DNA of 64,000 bases from Gramella sp. MAR_2010_147 (GTDB taxonomy: Bacteria > Bacteroidota > Bacteroidia > Flavobacteriales > Flavobacteriaceae), in contig NZ_LT629741.1 of the NCBI RefSeq assembly GCF_900105135.1, forward strand, positions 124,001 to 188,000, written 5' to 3'. A program made the position numbers and the translations under genes. Under the pieces are notes generated by a model, which was given only the letters and a program-made list of their open reading frames with translations, was not told the origin of the DNA and searched no databases. Of the stretch, positions 1 to 10,491 are shown piece after piece; the stretch's first letter is position 1, and the number at the start of each line of letters is the position of its first letter.

Positions 1-409
1 AGTAGGTAAGAATAAGGTCGTTATTGCTCTGATTCTTCAGGAACATGTCTAATAAAAAGTTGCTCTTACCAGCTCCTTCACCACTAAAATTTAAAGATTC
101 ATCAAAAGACAGGGTGTTTAGCCATATAACTATACTATCCCCTGGTTCTGTATAAATAATCTGGCTTTCCGGAGGGTGTCTAAACGTATAAATTCCACGT
201 TCTAAATTCTTAAAGTCTTTTCCAAACTGATTTTTGCCATCAAGGTAAAGCGTGTCTATCGTTCTATTTTCTCTGGAAATAACGACATAATCTGTTTCAG
301 GATTATTGATCTGCCCTCCTATGAATACGGAGTCAGCTTCCGTAGAATTATCCTTACATCCCGTGAACAGAAGCACACAGCATAAACTTAAAAAAAAGAG
401 ATACTTCAT
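1..409 (-). CDS. Lipoprotein, 3' end outside window
   Basis: The reverse strand opens with ATG at 409 and reads through to the window edge for 136 codons, so the C-terminus is missing. The first 18 residues form a lipoprotein signal: lysine near the start, a hydrophobic stretch and the lipobox LFTGC with Cys18 as the lipidated residue. The following region (residues about 25-110) is rich in beta strands and resembles the N-terminal domain found in Bacteroidota thioredoxin-like lipoproteins (DUF4369 type), but the downstream part that would confirm this is not visible. It is transcribed away from the ABC-F gene, with 170 bases between the two starts. Function unknown. Confidence 0.75.
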   Translation of the reverse strand, partial: MKYLFFLSLCCVLLFTGCKDNSTEADSVFIGGQINNPETDYVVISRENRTIDTLYLDGKNQFGKDFKNLERGIYTFRHPPESQIIYTEPGDSIVIWLNTLSFDESLNFSGEGAGKSNFLLDMFLKNQSNNDLILTY

Positions 410-548
410 TTGCAGTATTGGGCCACAGAGTATATCGGTCTACCCCATTTTTTAACAAATATATAAGCTGCTCAAAGTGAGGCGTGTTAAGTGCGCGTTA
501 AAACAAATATTTAAAACGTTAATCTTTCCTAGTGATGCTGAATATACC

Positions 549-556
549 TACTTTTG
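549..556 (+). promoter_or_regulatory. Predicted -7 element of the ABC-F gene
   Basis: TACTTTTG matches the Bacteroidota -7 consensus TAnnTTTG and lies 23 bases upstream of the ATG at 580. No clear TTG is seen about 20 bases upstream, so the -33 element is weak. Confidence 0.5.
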
Positions 557-567
557 CAAAAAATTAA

Positions 568-2205
<1,638 letters not shown>

Positions 2206-2224
2206 TAAATTGATCTTATATTAT

Positions 2225-2257
2225 AAAAAAAGCCCCGAATTTTCGGGGCATTTTTTT
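2225..2257. terminator. Bidirectional rho-independent terminator
   Basis: An 8-bp GC-rich inverted repeat (GCCCCGAA / TTCGGGGC, 2232-2249) has A-runs on the left and a T-run on the right. It can serve both the ABC-F gene and the convergent TonB receptor gene. Confidence 0.85.
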
Positions 2258-2275
2258 GGCTAATTCATTTGTTTT

Positions 2276-4636
2276 TTAAAACACTCCGCCACCACCAGAC
2301 TCATCATTGTCACGGCTTTTACGTTTTAAAGCTTTGTTTTTTCCGCCGCCAAACCTGTAAGAAAATCCTAAATAAACGGTCTGCGTTTCTCCCTTGAATC
2401 TTCCCGTTTGTTCAAAAGGTCTTCCGTCTTCAACTCTAAATTCCTGAGTGTCGAATACATCATTGAAATTTAAACTTAACGTAGCTTTATTATCTTCCAG
2501 GAAAGAATACCTGGCCCCAAGATTCATGAAATACATAGGTTTGATGTCTAACTGAAGATCCTGACTTTTACTTCGATAAAATCCGAAAAGTGAAAATGTC
2601 AAGGCTTCGGTTGCTTTCAGGTTATGATTGGTTCTAAATGTGTAGGCTTTATTGTCAATTTCAATGAACTCATTTCCAGCTACTCCTTTAAGCGTCTGGC
2701 CATAAAGTTCAAGTCCTGTATTGGTACTCCACCAATCGGTGAATTTATAATTAGCTGAAAATTCAGCACCATAAGAGTCATTAGAATCGAAGTTATCATA
2801 GGTTAAAAATATAGATCCTGGATCGTTTTCTTCTGTAGTAAATACCTGGTTGATCTCATCCTGTGTTCTTCGGTAAAAAACTCCGCTGGTAAGACTTCCT
2901 TTTTTTCCAAGTTTTCGGGTGTAATTTAATTCAATAGAATTGGTGAATTGCGGTCTTAATTCAGGATTACCGGCAACCGTTAATCTTGGAGAAGCAACTT
3001 CTCTAATGGGGTTTACCTGCCCAAATCCTGGCCTATCTACTCTTCGGCTATAGCTTAATTGATAGGAGTTTTTTTCGCCCGGAGTATAACTTATAAACCC
3101 CGATGGGTATAGCGTAAAATAATCGTCTTCATAAACCAGATTACCATTGTAGATCGCATCTACATTAAATTTTTCCAGCCTGGCTCCTAATTGATAGGAC
3201 CACTTTTCAAATGTTTGACCAAATGTGGTGTAAAAACTGTAAATATCACGGTTATATTGATAATCGCTATCAAAGAAATCTGGATTAGTAGTCTCGTAAT
3301 CGTTATCTGTATCCAGTAAACGAACTTCAGCACCCATTTCTAATTTAGAAACATCACTTAAAGGGTTGATATAATCTATATTTCCTGTAAAATTTTGCCG
3401 GTTTTGAAGTACAAAATCTTTGTAGGGAATAAAATCCAGCTCGGTATCTCTAAAGTCTATGCTTGTATTCTCTTCTTCTTCAAAATCGTTATAATCCAGC
3501 TCAAATTGGATATCATGACCAGCTTTTTCAAAATCGTGATCATATAGGAAATTGTATGCAGAATTTCTATTGTCCATATTTATGTCGAGAAGCTGGGTAA
3601 GATCCATGGACGGATTATCAAAATCGGTAACTGAAATGAATCCGTCTGGACCACCGCTAAAGCGTCCCTGGTTCGTATAAAAAGACATGGTATTTTTCTT
3701 ATCGAGATAAAAATCCACCCCTACTTTATACAAATAAGAAGTTCTTTCATTGGCTACACTAAAAACCTGCTCGATGTTCTGTTCAGGAAGCCCTAACGTT
3801 CCTCCGTTTTCACGCGGACCCACATTAGTTCCAAGATTAGTGTAAATATTGAATTTTCCTTTTCGGTAGTTCATATCCAATGTACCGTTAAACCTTGTAT
3901 TTTCACCAAAAGTTACTCCTGTGTTCAGGTTTCCATTGAAGCCCTGATTCGCATTTTTATGAAGTACGATATTGATGATCCCGCTCATACCTTCGGGATT
4001 ATATTTAGCGGAAGGGTTCGTGATTAATTCTATGCTCTTAATAGACGTAGAAGGAATTTGCTTTAATAGCTGTGCAGGATCCATATTGGTAGGTTTTCCA
4101 TCCACAAGAATTCTCACATTAGAGTTTCCCCGAAGCGAAATATTGCCATCCTGATCTACATTGACCGAAGGGATATTTACCATGATTTCAGAAGCACTGG
4201 AACCGGTAGTCATTAAATCTTTTCCAATATTAATAACTTTTCTATCAACACGTTGTTCTATAGTTGTTCTTTCAGCAATAACCACAGTTTCATCCAGCAT
4301 GGCAATATTGGGTTCCAATTTAATTTGCCCGATTTCGATATTGGTGCTATTTCGACTGATTTGAATTTCTTTACTAAAAGTCTTATAACCGATGAATTGC
4401 ACTTTAAACACATAATCACCGGCCTTCACATTTTCAATAAGAAAAGTACCGTCATCACCAGAAGTGATACCGGTGACCAAATTCCCTTCCATGTCATTGA
4501 TAATAATAGTAGCGTAGGGGATAGGTTCATTTAATTCCTGATCGATAACCGATCCTGAAATTTTCCCGACCGGATCTGTAAAAGCCATGCTGATGGCTGA
4601 TGTGAATAGCAGAATACTCAAAAATAAGTGTTTCAT
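2276..4636 (-). CDS. TonB-dependent outer membrane receptor with carboxypeptidase-like regulatory domain
   Basis: A signal peptide (residues 1-20) is followed by a carboxypeptidase-regulatory-like beta-sandwich (about 23-110, with GKISGSVID and the DGTFLIENVKAG turn), a plug domain (about 130-230, with the conserved LRGNSNVRILVDGKP and GIINIVLH) and a long beta-barrel. It matches the OMP_b-brl_3 barrel type, which usually lacks a SusD partner, and none is present here. The barrel strand ends with YRFGGGK and is followed by a basic and glycine-rich tail of about 18 residues, a common ending in this family. The substrate cannot be read from the sequence. The gene is monocistronic, convergent with the ABC-F gene. 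Confidence 0.88.
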   Translation of the reverse strand: MKHLFLSILLFTSAISMAFTDPVGKISGSVIDQELNEPIPYATIIINDMEGNLVTGITSGDDGTFLIENVKAGDYVFKVQFIGYKTFSKEIQISRNSTNIEIGQIKLEPNIAMLDETVVIAERTTIEQRVDRKVINIGKDLMTTGSSASEIMVNIPSVNVDQDGNISLRGNSNVRILVDGKPTNMDPAQLLKQIPSTSIKSIELITNPSAKYNPEGMSGIINIVLHKNANQGFNGNLNTGVTFGENTRFNGTLDMNYRKGKFNIYTNLGTNVGPRENGGTLGLPEQNIEQVFSVANERTSYLYKVGVDFYLDKKNTMSFYTNQGRFSGGPDGFISVTDFDNPSMDLTQLLDINMDNRNSAYNFLYDHDFEKAGHDIQFELDYNDFEEEENTSIDFRDTELDFIPYKDFVLQNRQNFTGNIDYINPLSDVSKLEMGAEVRLLDTDNDYETTNPDFFDSDYQYNRDIYSFYTTFGQTFEKWSYQLGARLEKFNVDAIYNGNLVYEDDYFTLYPSGFISYTPGEKNSYQLSYSRRVDRPGFGQVNPIREVASPRLTVAGNPELRPQFTNSIELNYTRKLGKKGSLTSGVFYRRTQDEINQVFTTEENDPGSIFLTYDNFDSNDSYGAEFSANYKFTDWWSTNTGLELYGQTLKGVAGNEFIEIDNKAYTFRTNHNLKATEALTFSLFGFYRSKSQDLQLDIKPMYFMNLGARYSFLEDNKATLSLNFNDVFDTQEFRVEDGRPFEQTGRFKGETQTVYLGFSYRFGGGKNKALKRKSRDNDESGGGGVF

Positions 4637-4936
4637 TTTGATTGATGTTTTGATGAATTATGTTTAACAAGTTACTTTGTAATACATACTAGATTGACGC
4701 ATCACAACGTATTTTGATGATCTTGTGTATAAGTATGACGACTGGAATTTATTTTTGTTACAGGAATTATGTAAAAAATAACCTGCATCTCTATAAAGAA
4801 ATGCAGGTTTTAGCAAAACCATCTTTATTAACACTAACCATCAAAATTAATAGGATGGTCTTGCAAGGTCCGGACCTCAATCTAAAGACTTCAAAAGCTT
4901 TTAAATGTTACACAAAAATTTGTTTAACTTTGAAAT
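4637..4936. other. Intergenic stretch with an isolated hairpin
   Basis: This 300-base gap separates divergent genes. It holds a 9-bp perfect inverted repeat, AACCTGCAT (4780-4788) and ATGCAGGTT (4801-4809), with a 12-base loop. Read on the minus strand it is followed by TATTTTTTAC, so it could end minus transcripts. An ORF of 92 codons that starts here and runs into the next gene is judged spurious. Nothing else is evident apart from the promoter at its right end. Confidence 0.5.
4925..4932 (+). promoter_or_regulatory. Predicted -7 element of the CoA-binding protein gene
   Basis: TAACTTTG is an exact match to TAnnTTTG and ends only 4 bases before the ATG at 4937. The transcript would therefore start at or next to the start codon. 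A TTTT at 4899-4902 sits at the right distance for a weak -33 element. Confidence 0.6.
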
Positions 4937-5299
4937 ATGCAGAAAAAAACACTCGTTTTAGGAGCTTCGTTGAATACAACCCGATATTCTAATCTTGCAA
5001 TTAACCGTCTTGTAAAGCATGGCCAGCCTACGGTGGCTATTGGTTTACGTAAGGGAAATGTTGAAGGAGTTCAAATTGAAACTGATAAAGTCCCATTTGA
5101 AGATGTAGATACTGTCACTTTGTACCTTAATGCAAAGCGGCAGAAAGAATATTATGATTATATCCTATCCTTGAAACCGGAGCGGGTAATATTTAATCCG
5201 GGAACTGAAAACCCTGAACTTTATAATATTTTGAGGGAAAATGAGATCTATTTTGAAAATGCCTGCACGTTAGTGATGCTTTCTTCGAAGCAATACTAG
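4937..5299 (+). CDS. CoA-binding domain protein (YccU-like)
   Basis: A 120-residue protein made of a single Rossmann-like CoA-binding domain. The nucleotide loop is visible near the N-terminus (VLGASLNTTRYS, residues 7-18), and the conserved FNPGTENPE segment of the family is present near residue 90. Homologues bind coenzyme A; their physiological role is not established. The 3' end overlaps the convergent symporter gene by 30 bases. The start is set by the promoter, which leaves almost no leader. Confidence 0.85.
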   Translation: MQKKTLVLGASLNTTRYSNLAINRLVKHGQPTVAIGLRKGNVEGVQIETDKVPFEDVDTVTLYLNAKRQKEYYDYILSLKPERVIFNPGTENPELYNILRENEIYFENACTLVMLSSKQY

Positions 5300-6715
5300 T
5301 CCTGAAAAAGTTAAGAATCCGTTGAGGATAAGTATAAAGAATCCAAATTCAAACCCAAACCATACCAGGCTGTTCAGACTAATTATATAAGATAAAACAG
5401 GGGCTAAGATCGCTACTAATGGTACCAGTTTATCTTTGATTTTCCATCTGGTAAATAATCCAAAAGCATATAATCCCAGTAATGGCCCATAGGTATATCC
5501 TGCAAACTGAAAAAGCTTATTAATTACGCTTTTATCTGCAATTGCGTATTTAAAAGCGAGCATTACGAGAATTAGTAAGACTGATATAGCTATATGAATT
5601 TGTTTTCTAATTCGTACCTGTTTCTTTTCATCATACTTTTTTTCAATGTCTAGAATATCAATACTGAAAGAGGTAGTAAGTGAAGTTAATGCGCTATCGG
5701 CACTGGAATAAGCTGCTGCTATTAATCCCAGAATAAAGAAAGTCGCTACAGCCATTCCCAGATTGCCACTGGTAGCAATAGCAGGGAAAAGATCATCTTT
5801 GACTTCAGATACCCCGTTTATATCTGCATAATCCGTTAAAAGAACTCCTAAGGCGAGAAATAGGAAGTTGACAATTACCAGTACTATGGTAAACCAGAAT
5901 ATATTTTTTTGAGCATCTTTCAAACTTCTGCAGGTAAGGTTTTTTTGCATCATATCCTGATCAAGACCTGTCATTACAATGGCTATAAACGCACCTGATA
6001 GAAACTGCTTAACGAAATGATCTTTGCTTTTCCAGTCGTCAAAAAAGAAGATCCTGGAATGTTCACTTTCCGCCAGATAGCCGAATAGATTACTTAAATT
6101 AAATCCAAGATCTTCAGAAATAAAATAGATAGTGATCCCAAGGGCAAGTAGCATAAAAAATGTTTGCAGCGTATCTGTCCAGATAATTGTTTTTATTCCG
6201 CTTTTAAAAGTATAGAGCCATATGAGTAAAATAGTAATGGTTACAGTTACATAATAAGGAACGCCCATGGTGTCAAAAACAATAAGCTGAAGTACATTTG
6301 CAACCAGGAAAAGCCTGAAACTAGCCCCTACCACCCTTGATAATAGGAAAAAAGAAGCCCCTGTTTTATATGACGCATTACCAAATCTACTGTCCAGATA
6401 GGTGTAGATGGAAGTCAGATTCATCTTATAATAAAGTGGAAGTAAGACCTGCCCAATAACCGCGTAACCTACCGTATAACCCAGAACCACCTGAAAGTAA
6501 CTGAAAGAATCAGCTTCAACTGTTCCGGGAATAGAGATAAACGTGATCCCGCTAAGGGAGGCACCAATCATTCCAAATGCAACCAGGTACCATGGAGCTT
6601 GTTTGTTAGCTTTAAAAAATTCAGCATTACTGCCGCCACGGCCGGTGAAATAAGAAATTAATATAAGTACCGAAAAATAGGCGGCTATAAGGATAAGGAC
6701 TTGGTATGGTTGCAT
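5270..6715 (-). CDS. Sodium:solute symporter (SSS family)
   Basis: Polytopic membrane protein of 481 residues with about 12-13 hydrophobic helices, fitting the SSS family (LeuT fold). The first half contains the family pattern GxxGGS...EFF followed by WYLVAFGMIGASLSG, and the middle has the AAYSSADSALTSL motif of helix 8-9 that forms the Na+ site. The substrate is not predictable; flavobacterial members carry sugars, nucleosides or carboxylates. ATG at 6715 is preferred over a TTG-initiated reading 21 bases upstream, because it begins directly at the first membrane segment. Confidence 0.87.
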   Translation of the reverse strand: MQPYQVLILIAAYFSVLILISYFTGRGGSNAEFFKANKQAPWYLVAFGMIGASLSGITFISIPGTVEADSFSYFQVVLGYTVGYAVIGQVLLPLYYKMNLTSIYTYLDSRFGNASYKTGASFFLLSRVVGASFRLFLVANVLQLIVFDTMGVPYYVTVTITILLIWLYTFKSGIKTIIWTDTLQTFFMLLALGITIYFISEDLGFNLSNLFGYLAESEHSRIFFFDDWKSKDHFVKQFLSGAFIAIVMTGLDQDMMQKNLTCRSLKDAQKNIFWFTIVLVIVNFLFLALGVLLTDYADINGVSEVKDDLFPAIATSGNLGMAVATFFILGLIAAAYSSADSALTSLTTSFSIDILDIEKKYDEKKQVRIRKQIHIAISVLLILVMLAFKYAIADKSVINKLFQFAGYTYGPLLGLYAFGLFTRWKIKDKLVPLVAILAPVLSYIISLNSLVWFGFEFGFFILILNGFLTFSGLVLLRRKHH

Positions 6716-6791
6716 AATAGTAGTTCTGCGGAGCAATTTACAAATTAAGCATTAAGTAATTTCATCCGCTGAAAAAATCATAAATTCGCAT

Positions 6792-7409
6792 ATGGATTTT
6801 TCTTCAAAATTACTGGAGCAGGCGGTAGACCAAATGTCTCAATTACCGGGAATAGGTAAGCGAACAGCTTTAAGGTTGGTATTGCATTTATTAAAACAGC
6901 CTGAGGAACAAACAAGTCAGTTGTCTAAAGCTTTAATAGATTTGAGACAGAATATCAAGCTTTGCAGTAATTGTTACAATATTAGTGATCGTGAATTGTG
7001 TGAGATCTGTGCGAATCCGTCGCGAGTTTCAGAAATTGTTTGTGTGGTGGAAGATATTCGAGATGTGATGGCTATAGAGAATACGGGTCAATATAGAGGA
7101 CATTATCATGTGCTTGGCGGGAAAATCAGCCCCATGGATGGAATTGGACCTTCTCAGTTAAGCATTAAACCCCTTATAGAAAAAGTGGAGACAGGAAAGA
7201 TAGATGAGATCATTTTTGCTCTAAGCAGCACTTTAGAAGGGGATACTACGAATTTTTATATTTTCAAGCAGTTAGGAGGGAGTTCTATAAAGACCTCCAC
7301 GATCGCTCGAGGTATTTCGGTTGGCGATGAGCTTGAGTATGCAGACGAAGTGACGTTGGGTCGCTCCATTACCAACAGAATTCCCTTTGAAAGTTCGATG
7401 AAATCTTAG
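6792..7409 (+). CDS. recR: Recombination mediator protein RecR
   Basis: RecR acts with RecF/RecO to load RecA on gapped DNA. The 205-residue length is typical. An N-terminal helix-hairpin-helix ([12 protein letters not shown]), a C4 zinc finger (Cys58, 61, 70, 73) and a Toprim domain ([12 protein letters not shown], then [12 protein letters not shown]) follow in order. The C-terminal Walker-like segment ends the protein. A degenerate -7 element (TAAATTCG, 6781-6788) ends 3 bases before the ATG, so the mRNA may have no leader. It is divergent from the symporter gene. Confidence 0.96.
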   Translation: MDFSSKLLEQAVDQMSQLPGIGKRTALRLVLHLLKQPEEQTSQLSKALIDLRQNIKLCSNCYNISDRELCEICANPSRVSEIVCVVEDIRDVMAIENTGQYRGHYHVLGGKISPMDGIGPSQLSIKPLIEKVETGKIDEIIFALSSTLEGDTTNFYIFKQLGGSSIKTSTIARGISVGDELEYADEVTLGRSITNRIPFESSMKS

Positions 7410-7579
7410 ATAAGCCTTTTTTTATCTACTCATTAATCTTTAAAAATGAGCAAATTTTTTTCTATTGCGTAGTTGAAATTGTAATTTTAGCAGGAATTTA
7501 AACGGATTGTTTCGCTATAAAAAAATCAGTATAAATCAATTTTATTGATTTTTTAATATTTAATAAGCGGTGTTTTGAT

Positions 7580-7587
7580 TAAATTCG
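7580..7587 (+). promoter_or_regulatory. Predicted -7 element of the E2 gene
   Basis: TAAATTCG, one mismatch to TAnnTTTG, lies 37 bases before the E2 start. The same octamer precedes recR. Confidence 0.35.
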
Positions 7588-7624
7588 CAACTCAAATAAC
7601 AAAAATCACATCTGATTTAAAGAT

Positions 7625-8953
7625 ATGGCAAAATTTGAATTAAAGTTACCCAAGATGGGTGAAAGTGTTGCTGAAGCAACTATAACTAGCTGGCTTAAAG
7701 AAGTTGGGGATACGATAGAAATGGATGAACCGGTTCTTGAAATCGCTACAGATAAAGTGGATAGCGAGGTGCCAAGTGAGGTTGATGGTAAGCTGGTTGA
7801 AAAACTCTTTGAAGCAGATGATGTTGTAAAAGTTGGGCAAACTATTGCCATCATAGAAACTGATGGTGAAGTTGAAGGTGGGACAGATGATGCTGAAAAT
7901 GAAAATGATGAACTAGCTGAAGCTGCCGAGGTAGCAGAAACTGTAGAAACTGCAAAATCGACTGCATCTTCTGAAACTACAGAAGATTATTCAGATTCTT
8001 CCAGGTTTTATTCTCCTTTGGTTAAGAACATAGCTAAAGAAGAAGGAATCTCTTTATCAGAGTTAGAAGGTATAGAAGGAACAGGAAAAGAAGGTCGTGT
8101 TACTAAAAACGATATTCTTGGATATGTAGAGAATAGAGGTGCCCAGCCAGGTAAATCACAGGCTTCTAAAGGAAAATCTATTGATACTAAAGGAATGGAA
8201 GCTGGTGTTTCCAACCAGCCAGAGCCTGTAGTGAGTGGAGAAGATGAGATCATAGAGATGAGCAGAATGGGTAAAATGATCGCTCACCATATGGTAGATA
8301 GCGTTCAAAAATCTGCCCACGTTCAGTCTTTTATAGAAGTTGATGTGACCAATATCTGGAACTGGAGAAATAAGCATAAAGCTGATTTTCAGAAAAAGGA
8401 AGGTGAAAAACTTACTTTCACGCCAATTTTTATGGAAGCAGTGGCAAAGGCGATCAGGGATTTCCCTATGATCAACATTTCGGTGAATGAAGATGCTACG
8501 AAAGTGATCAAAAAGAAAAATATCAATCTGGGAATGGCAGCAGCACTACCAGATGGTAACTTAATTGTTCCGGTAATTAAGAATGCAGACAGGCTGAACC
8601 TTGTTGGAATGGCTAAGGCGGTAAATGATCTTGCAAATCGTGCGAGACAGAATAAACTGAAGCCAGACGATATTCAGGGCGGAACGTATACGGTTACTAA
8701 TGTAGGTACCTTTGGAAGTATCATGGGAACTCCAATTATTAATCAGCCTCAGGTTGGTATTCTGGCTTTGGGGGCTATTAGAAAGATGCCTGCGGTAATT
8801 GAAACACCAGATGGTGATTTTATAGGGATTCGTTACAAGATGATCCTTTCTCATAGCTATGATCATAGAGTGGTCAATGGTGCTTTGGGAGGGCAATTTG
8901 TTCAAAGAGTAGCTCAATACCTTGAAGATTTTGACAAGAACAGGGAGCTATAA
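7625..8953 (+). CDS. 2-oxoacid dehydrogenase E2, dihydrolipoamide acyltransferase
   Basis: The E2 core of a 2-oxoacid dehydrogenase complex transfers the acyl group from lipoyl to CoA. An N-terminal lipoyl domain carries Lys44 in the ATDKVDSE context. An acidic, alanine-rich linker (about 80-125) leads to the E1/E3-binding domain (about 128-165, SPLVKNIAKEEGISLSELEG) and the catalytic domain to residue 442. The active-site motif is DHRVVNG, with asparagine where most family members have aspartate (HxxxDG). No E1 or E3 gene is adjacent, so the choice between branched-chain, pyruvate and oxoglutarate complexes is open; the single-lipoyl architecture favours the branched-chain type. A strong terminator follows. 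Confidence 0.9.
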   Translation: MAKFELKLPKMGESVAEATITSWLKEVGDTIEMDEPVLEIATDKVDSEVPSEVDGKLVEKLFEADDVVKVGQTIAIIETDGEVEGGTDDAENENDELAEAAEVAETVETAKSTASSETTEDYSDSSRFYSPLVKNIAKEEGISLSELEGIEGTGKEGRVTKNDILGYVENRGAQPGKSQASKGKSIDTKGMEAGVSNQPEPVVSGEDEIIEMSRMGKMIAHHMVDSVQKSAHVQSFIEVDVTNIWNWRNKHKADFQKKEGEKLTFTPIFMEAVAKAIRDFPMINISVNEDATKVIKKKNINLGMAAALPDGNLIVPVIKNADRLNLVGMAKAVNDLANRARQNKLKPDDIQGGTYTVTNVGTFGSIMGTPIINQPQVGILALGAIRKMPAVIETPDGDFIGIRYKMILSHSYDHRVVNGALGGQFVQRVAQYLEDFDKNREL

Positions 8954-8978
8954 TTTTCTAAAAAGATAAACTTTAAAA

Positions 8979-9003
8979 GCCACGTTTTACGTGGCTTTTT
9001 TTT
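8979..9003 (+). terminator. Rho-independent terminator after the E2 gene
   Basis: GCCACGT / ACGTGGC stem (8979-8985 and 8989-8995), three-base loop, then a run of eight T. Confidence 0.85.
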
Positions 9004-9091
9004 ATTGTTTAATGGAAAAATTACGATCCAATTCCGGTACATATCTTATTCAGATTATCAAATTATACTAACTTTACGCAAATTTTAAAAT

Positions 9092-9868
9092 ATGGATCTT
9101 AAGCTTACCAAACCTATTTGTTTCTTTGATCTTGAAACTACTGGTACCAATATTTCCAAGGATAGAATTGTTGAAATTGCTATTCTAAAAGTATTTCCCA
9201 ATGGGAATAAGGAAAGTCATACCTGGCTTGTAAATCCTGAGAGGGAAATCCCTGCTGAGGTCATAGCTATTCATGGAATTACAAATGAGAAAGTAGCAAA
9301 TGAACCTACTTTTAAGGAACTAGCTCAAAAAATTCATGATCTTATAAAGGGTTGTGACTTAGGTGGTTATAACTCTAATCGTTTTGATATTCCTCTTCTG
9401 GTGGAGGAATTGTTGCGTGCTGATATCGATTTTGAAATGAAGAATGTAGTTGCGGTGGATGTTCAAACGATCTTCCATAAAAAAGAGCAACGAACCTTAT
9501 CTGCAGCCTATCAATTTTACTGCGGAAAGGAGCTGGAGGGTGCTCATGGGGCAGAAGCAGATACTGAAGCTACCTACGAGGTTCTAAAATCCCAGCTGGA
9601 TAAATACGAAGATCTTGAAAATGATATGAAGTGGCTGGCAGATTTCAGTTCAAGGAGAAAATTCGCCGATTTTGCCGGATTTATAAGCTTTGATAAAAAA
9701 GGCAAGGAAGTCTTCTCTTTCGGGAAGTATAAAGGAAAGCATGTAGAGCAGGTGTTGGAGGATGAGCCGGGGTATTTTGGATGGATTCAGAATGCAGATT
9801 TCCCGTTATACACGAAAAAAGTACTTACCGCGATCAAACTTCGCAAACTCAATAATAAGCTTTCCTAA
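9092..9868 (+). CDS. DnaQ-like 3'-5' exonuclease with C-terminal DUF3820-type domain
   Basis: DEDDh exonuclease domain (residues 1-175): FFDLETTG gives the first acidic pair, GYNSNRFDIPLL the third motif, and HGAEADTEAT the last His/Asp motif. The C-terminal 60 residues (FSFGKYKGKHVEQVL, then YFGWIQNADFP) form a small separate domain seen at the end of ExoX-type exonucleases. A freestanding copy of the same domain is encoded at 40915-41148. It is first in a four-gene unit; its stop overlaps the next start by one base (TAATG). A -7 element TAACTTTA lies at 9069-9076. It is probably a single-strand or proofreading-type nuclease; the substrate is not known. Confidence 0.9.
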   Translation: MDLKLTKPICFFDLETTGTNISKDRIVEIAILKVFPNGNKESHTWLVNPEREIPAEVIAIHGITNEKVANEPTFKELAQKIHDLIKGCDLGGYNSNRFDIPLLVEELLRADIDFEMKNVVAVDVQTIFHKKEQRTLSAAYQFYCGKELEGAHGAEADTEATYEVLKSQLDKYEDLENDMKWLADFSSRRKFADFAGFISFDKKGKEVFSFGKYKGKHVEQVLEDEPGYFGWIQNADFPLYTKKVLTAIKLRKLNNKLS

Positions 9869-10482
9869 TGAAGATCATTTGTGTAGGTCGTAATTATACA
9901 GAGCATATAGAGGAATTAAAGAACGAAAGACCTGAAGATCCTGTGATCTTTCAAAAACCGGATACCTCGATATTATTAAAAAAACAACCCTTCTTTATTC
10001 CAGATTTTTCTAATGATGTTCACTACGAGGTGGAAGTTCTAATAAAGATCAAAAAGATAGGAAAACATATTCAGGAGAAATTTGCACATAAATATTATGA
10101 TGAAGTAGGTTTGGGAATAGACTTTACGGCAAGGGATCTTCAGCAAAAATTAAAGGAGAAAGGCCTGCCGTGGGAAAAAGCTAAAGCATTTGATGGTGCA
10201 GCGGTAGTCGGAAATAAGTGGTTGGATAAGAGTGAGTTGTCTAATGTGAACAATCTTAGCTTTAGTCTGCAAAGAAACGATGAGATGGTTCAGCAGGGAA
10301 ATACCTCCCATATGCTTTGGAAAATTGATGAATTAATTGCTTATATTTCGACGTATTTCACCCTAAAAATAGGGGATGTTATATTTACAGGAACTCCTGC
10401 AGGTGTAGGAAAAGTTAATCCTGATGATAGGTTAACCGGATTCCTGGAAGACAATAAAATGTTCTCTATTAAAGTAAAATAA
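9868..10482 (+). CDS. Fumarylacetoacetate hydrolase family protein
   Basis: Short FAH-fold enzyme of 204 residues. Visible family features are the N-terminal CVGRNYTEHIEEL, the metal ligands in HYEVEVLIKI, the DFTARDLQ segment, and the GDVIFTGTPAGVG loop near the C-terminus. Members hydrolyse or decarboxylate acylpyruvates or oxaloacetate with Mg2+. The genes beside it do not point to a catabolic pathway, so a housekeeping acylpyruvase or oxaloacetate decarboxylase role is the best inference. It begins on the last base of the exonuclease stop codon. Confidence 0.9.
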   Translation: MKIICVGRNYTEHIEELKNERPEDPVIFQKPDTSILLKKQPFFIPDFSNDVHYEVEVLIKIKKIGKHIQEKFAHKYYDEVGLGIDFTARDLQQKLKEKGLPWEKAKAFDGAAVVGNKWLDKSELSNVNNLSFSLQRNDEMVQQGNTSHMLWKIDELIAYISTYFTLKIGDVIFTGTPAGVGKVNPDDRLTGFLEDNKMFSIKVK

Positions 10483-10491
10483 CCAACTTAA

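Noticed and set aside
4714..4992. 92-codon plus-strand ORF upstream of and overlapping the CoA-binding gene
   Set aside because: It overlaps a well-supported gene in another frame, covers the orphan hairpin and promoter, and its product has no family features.
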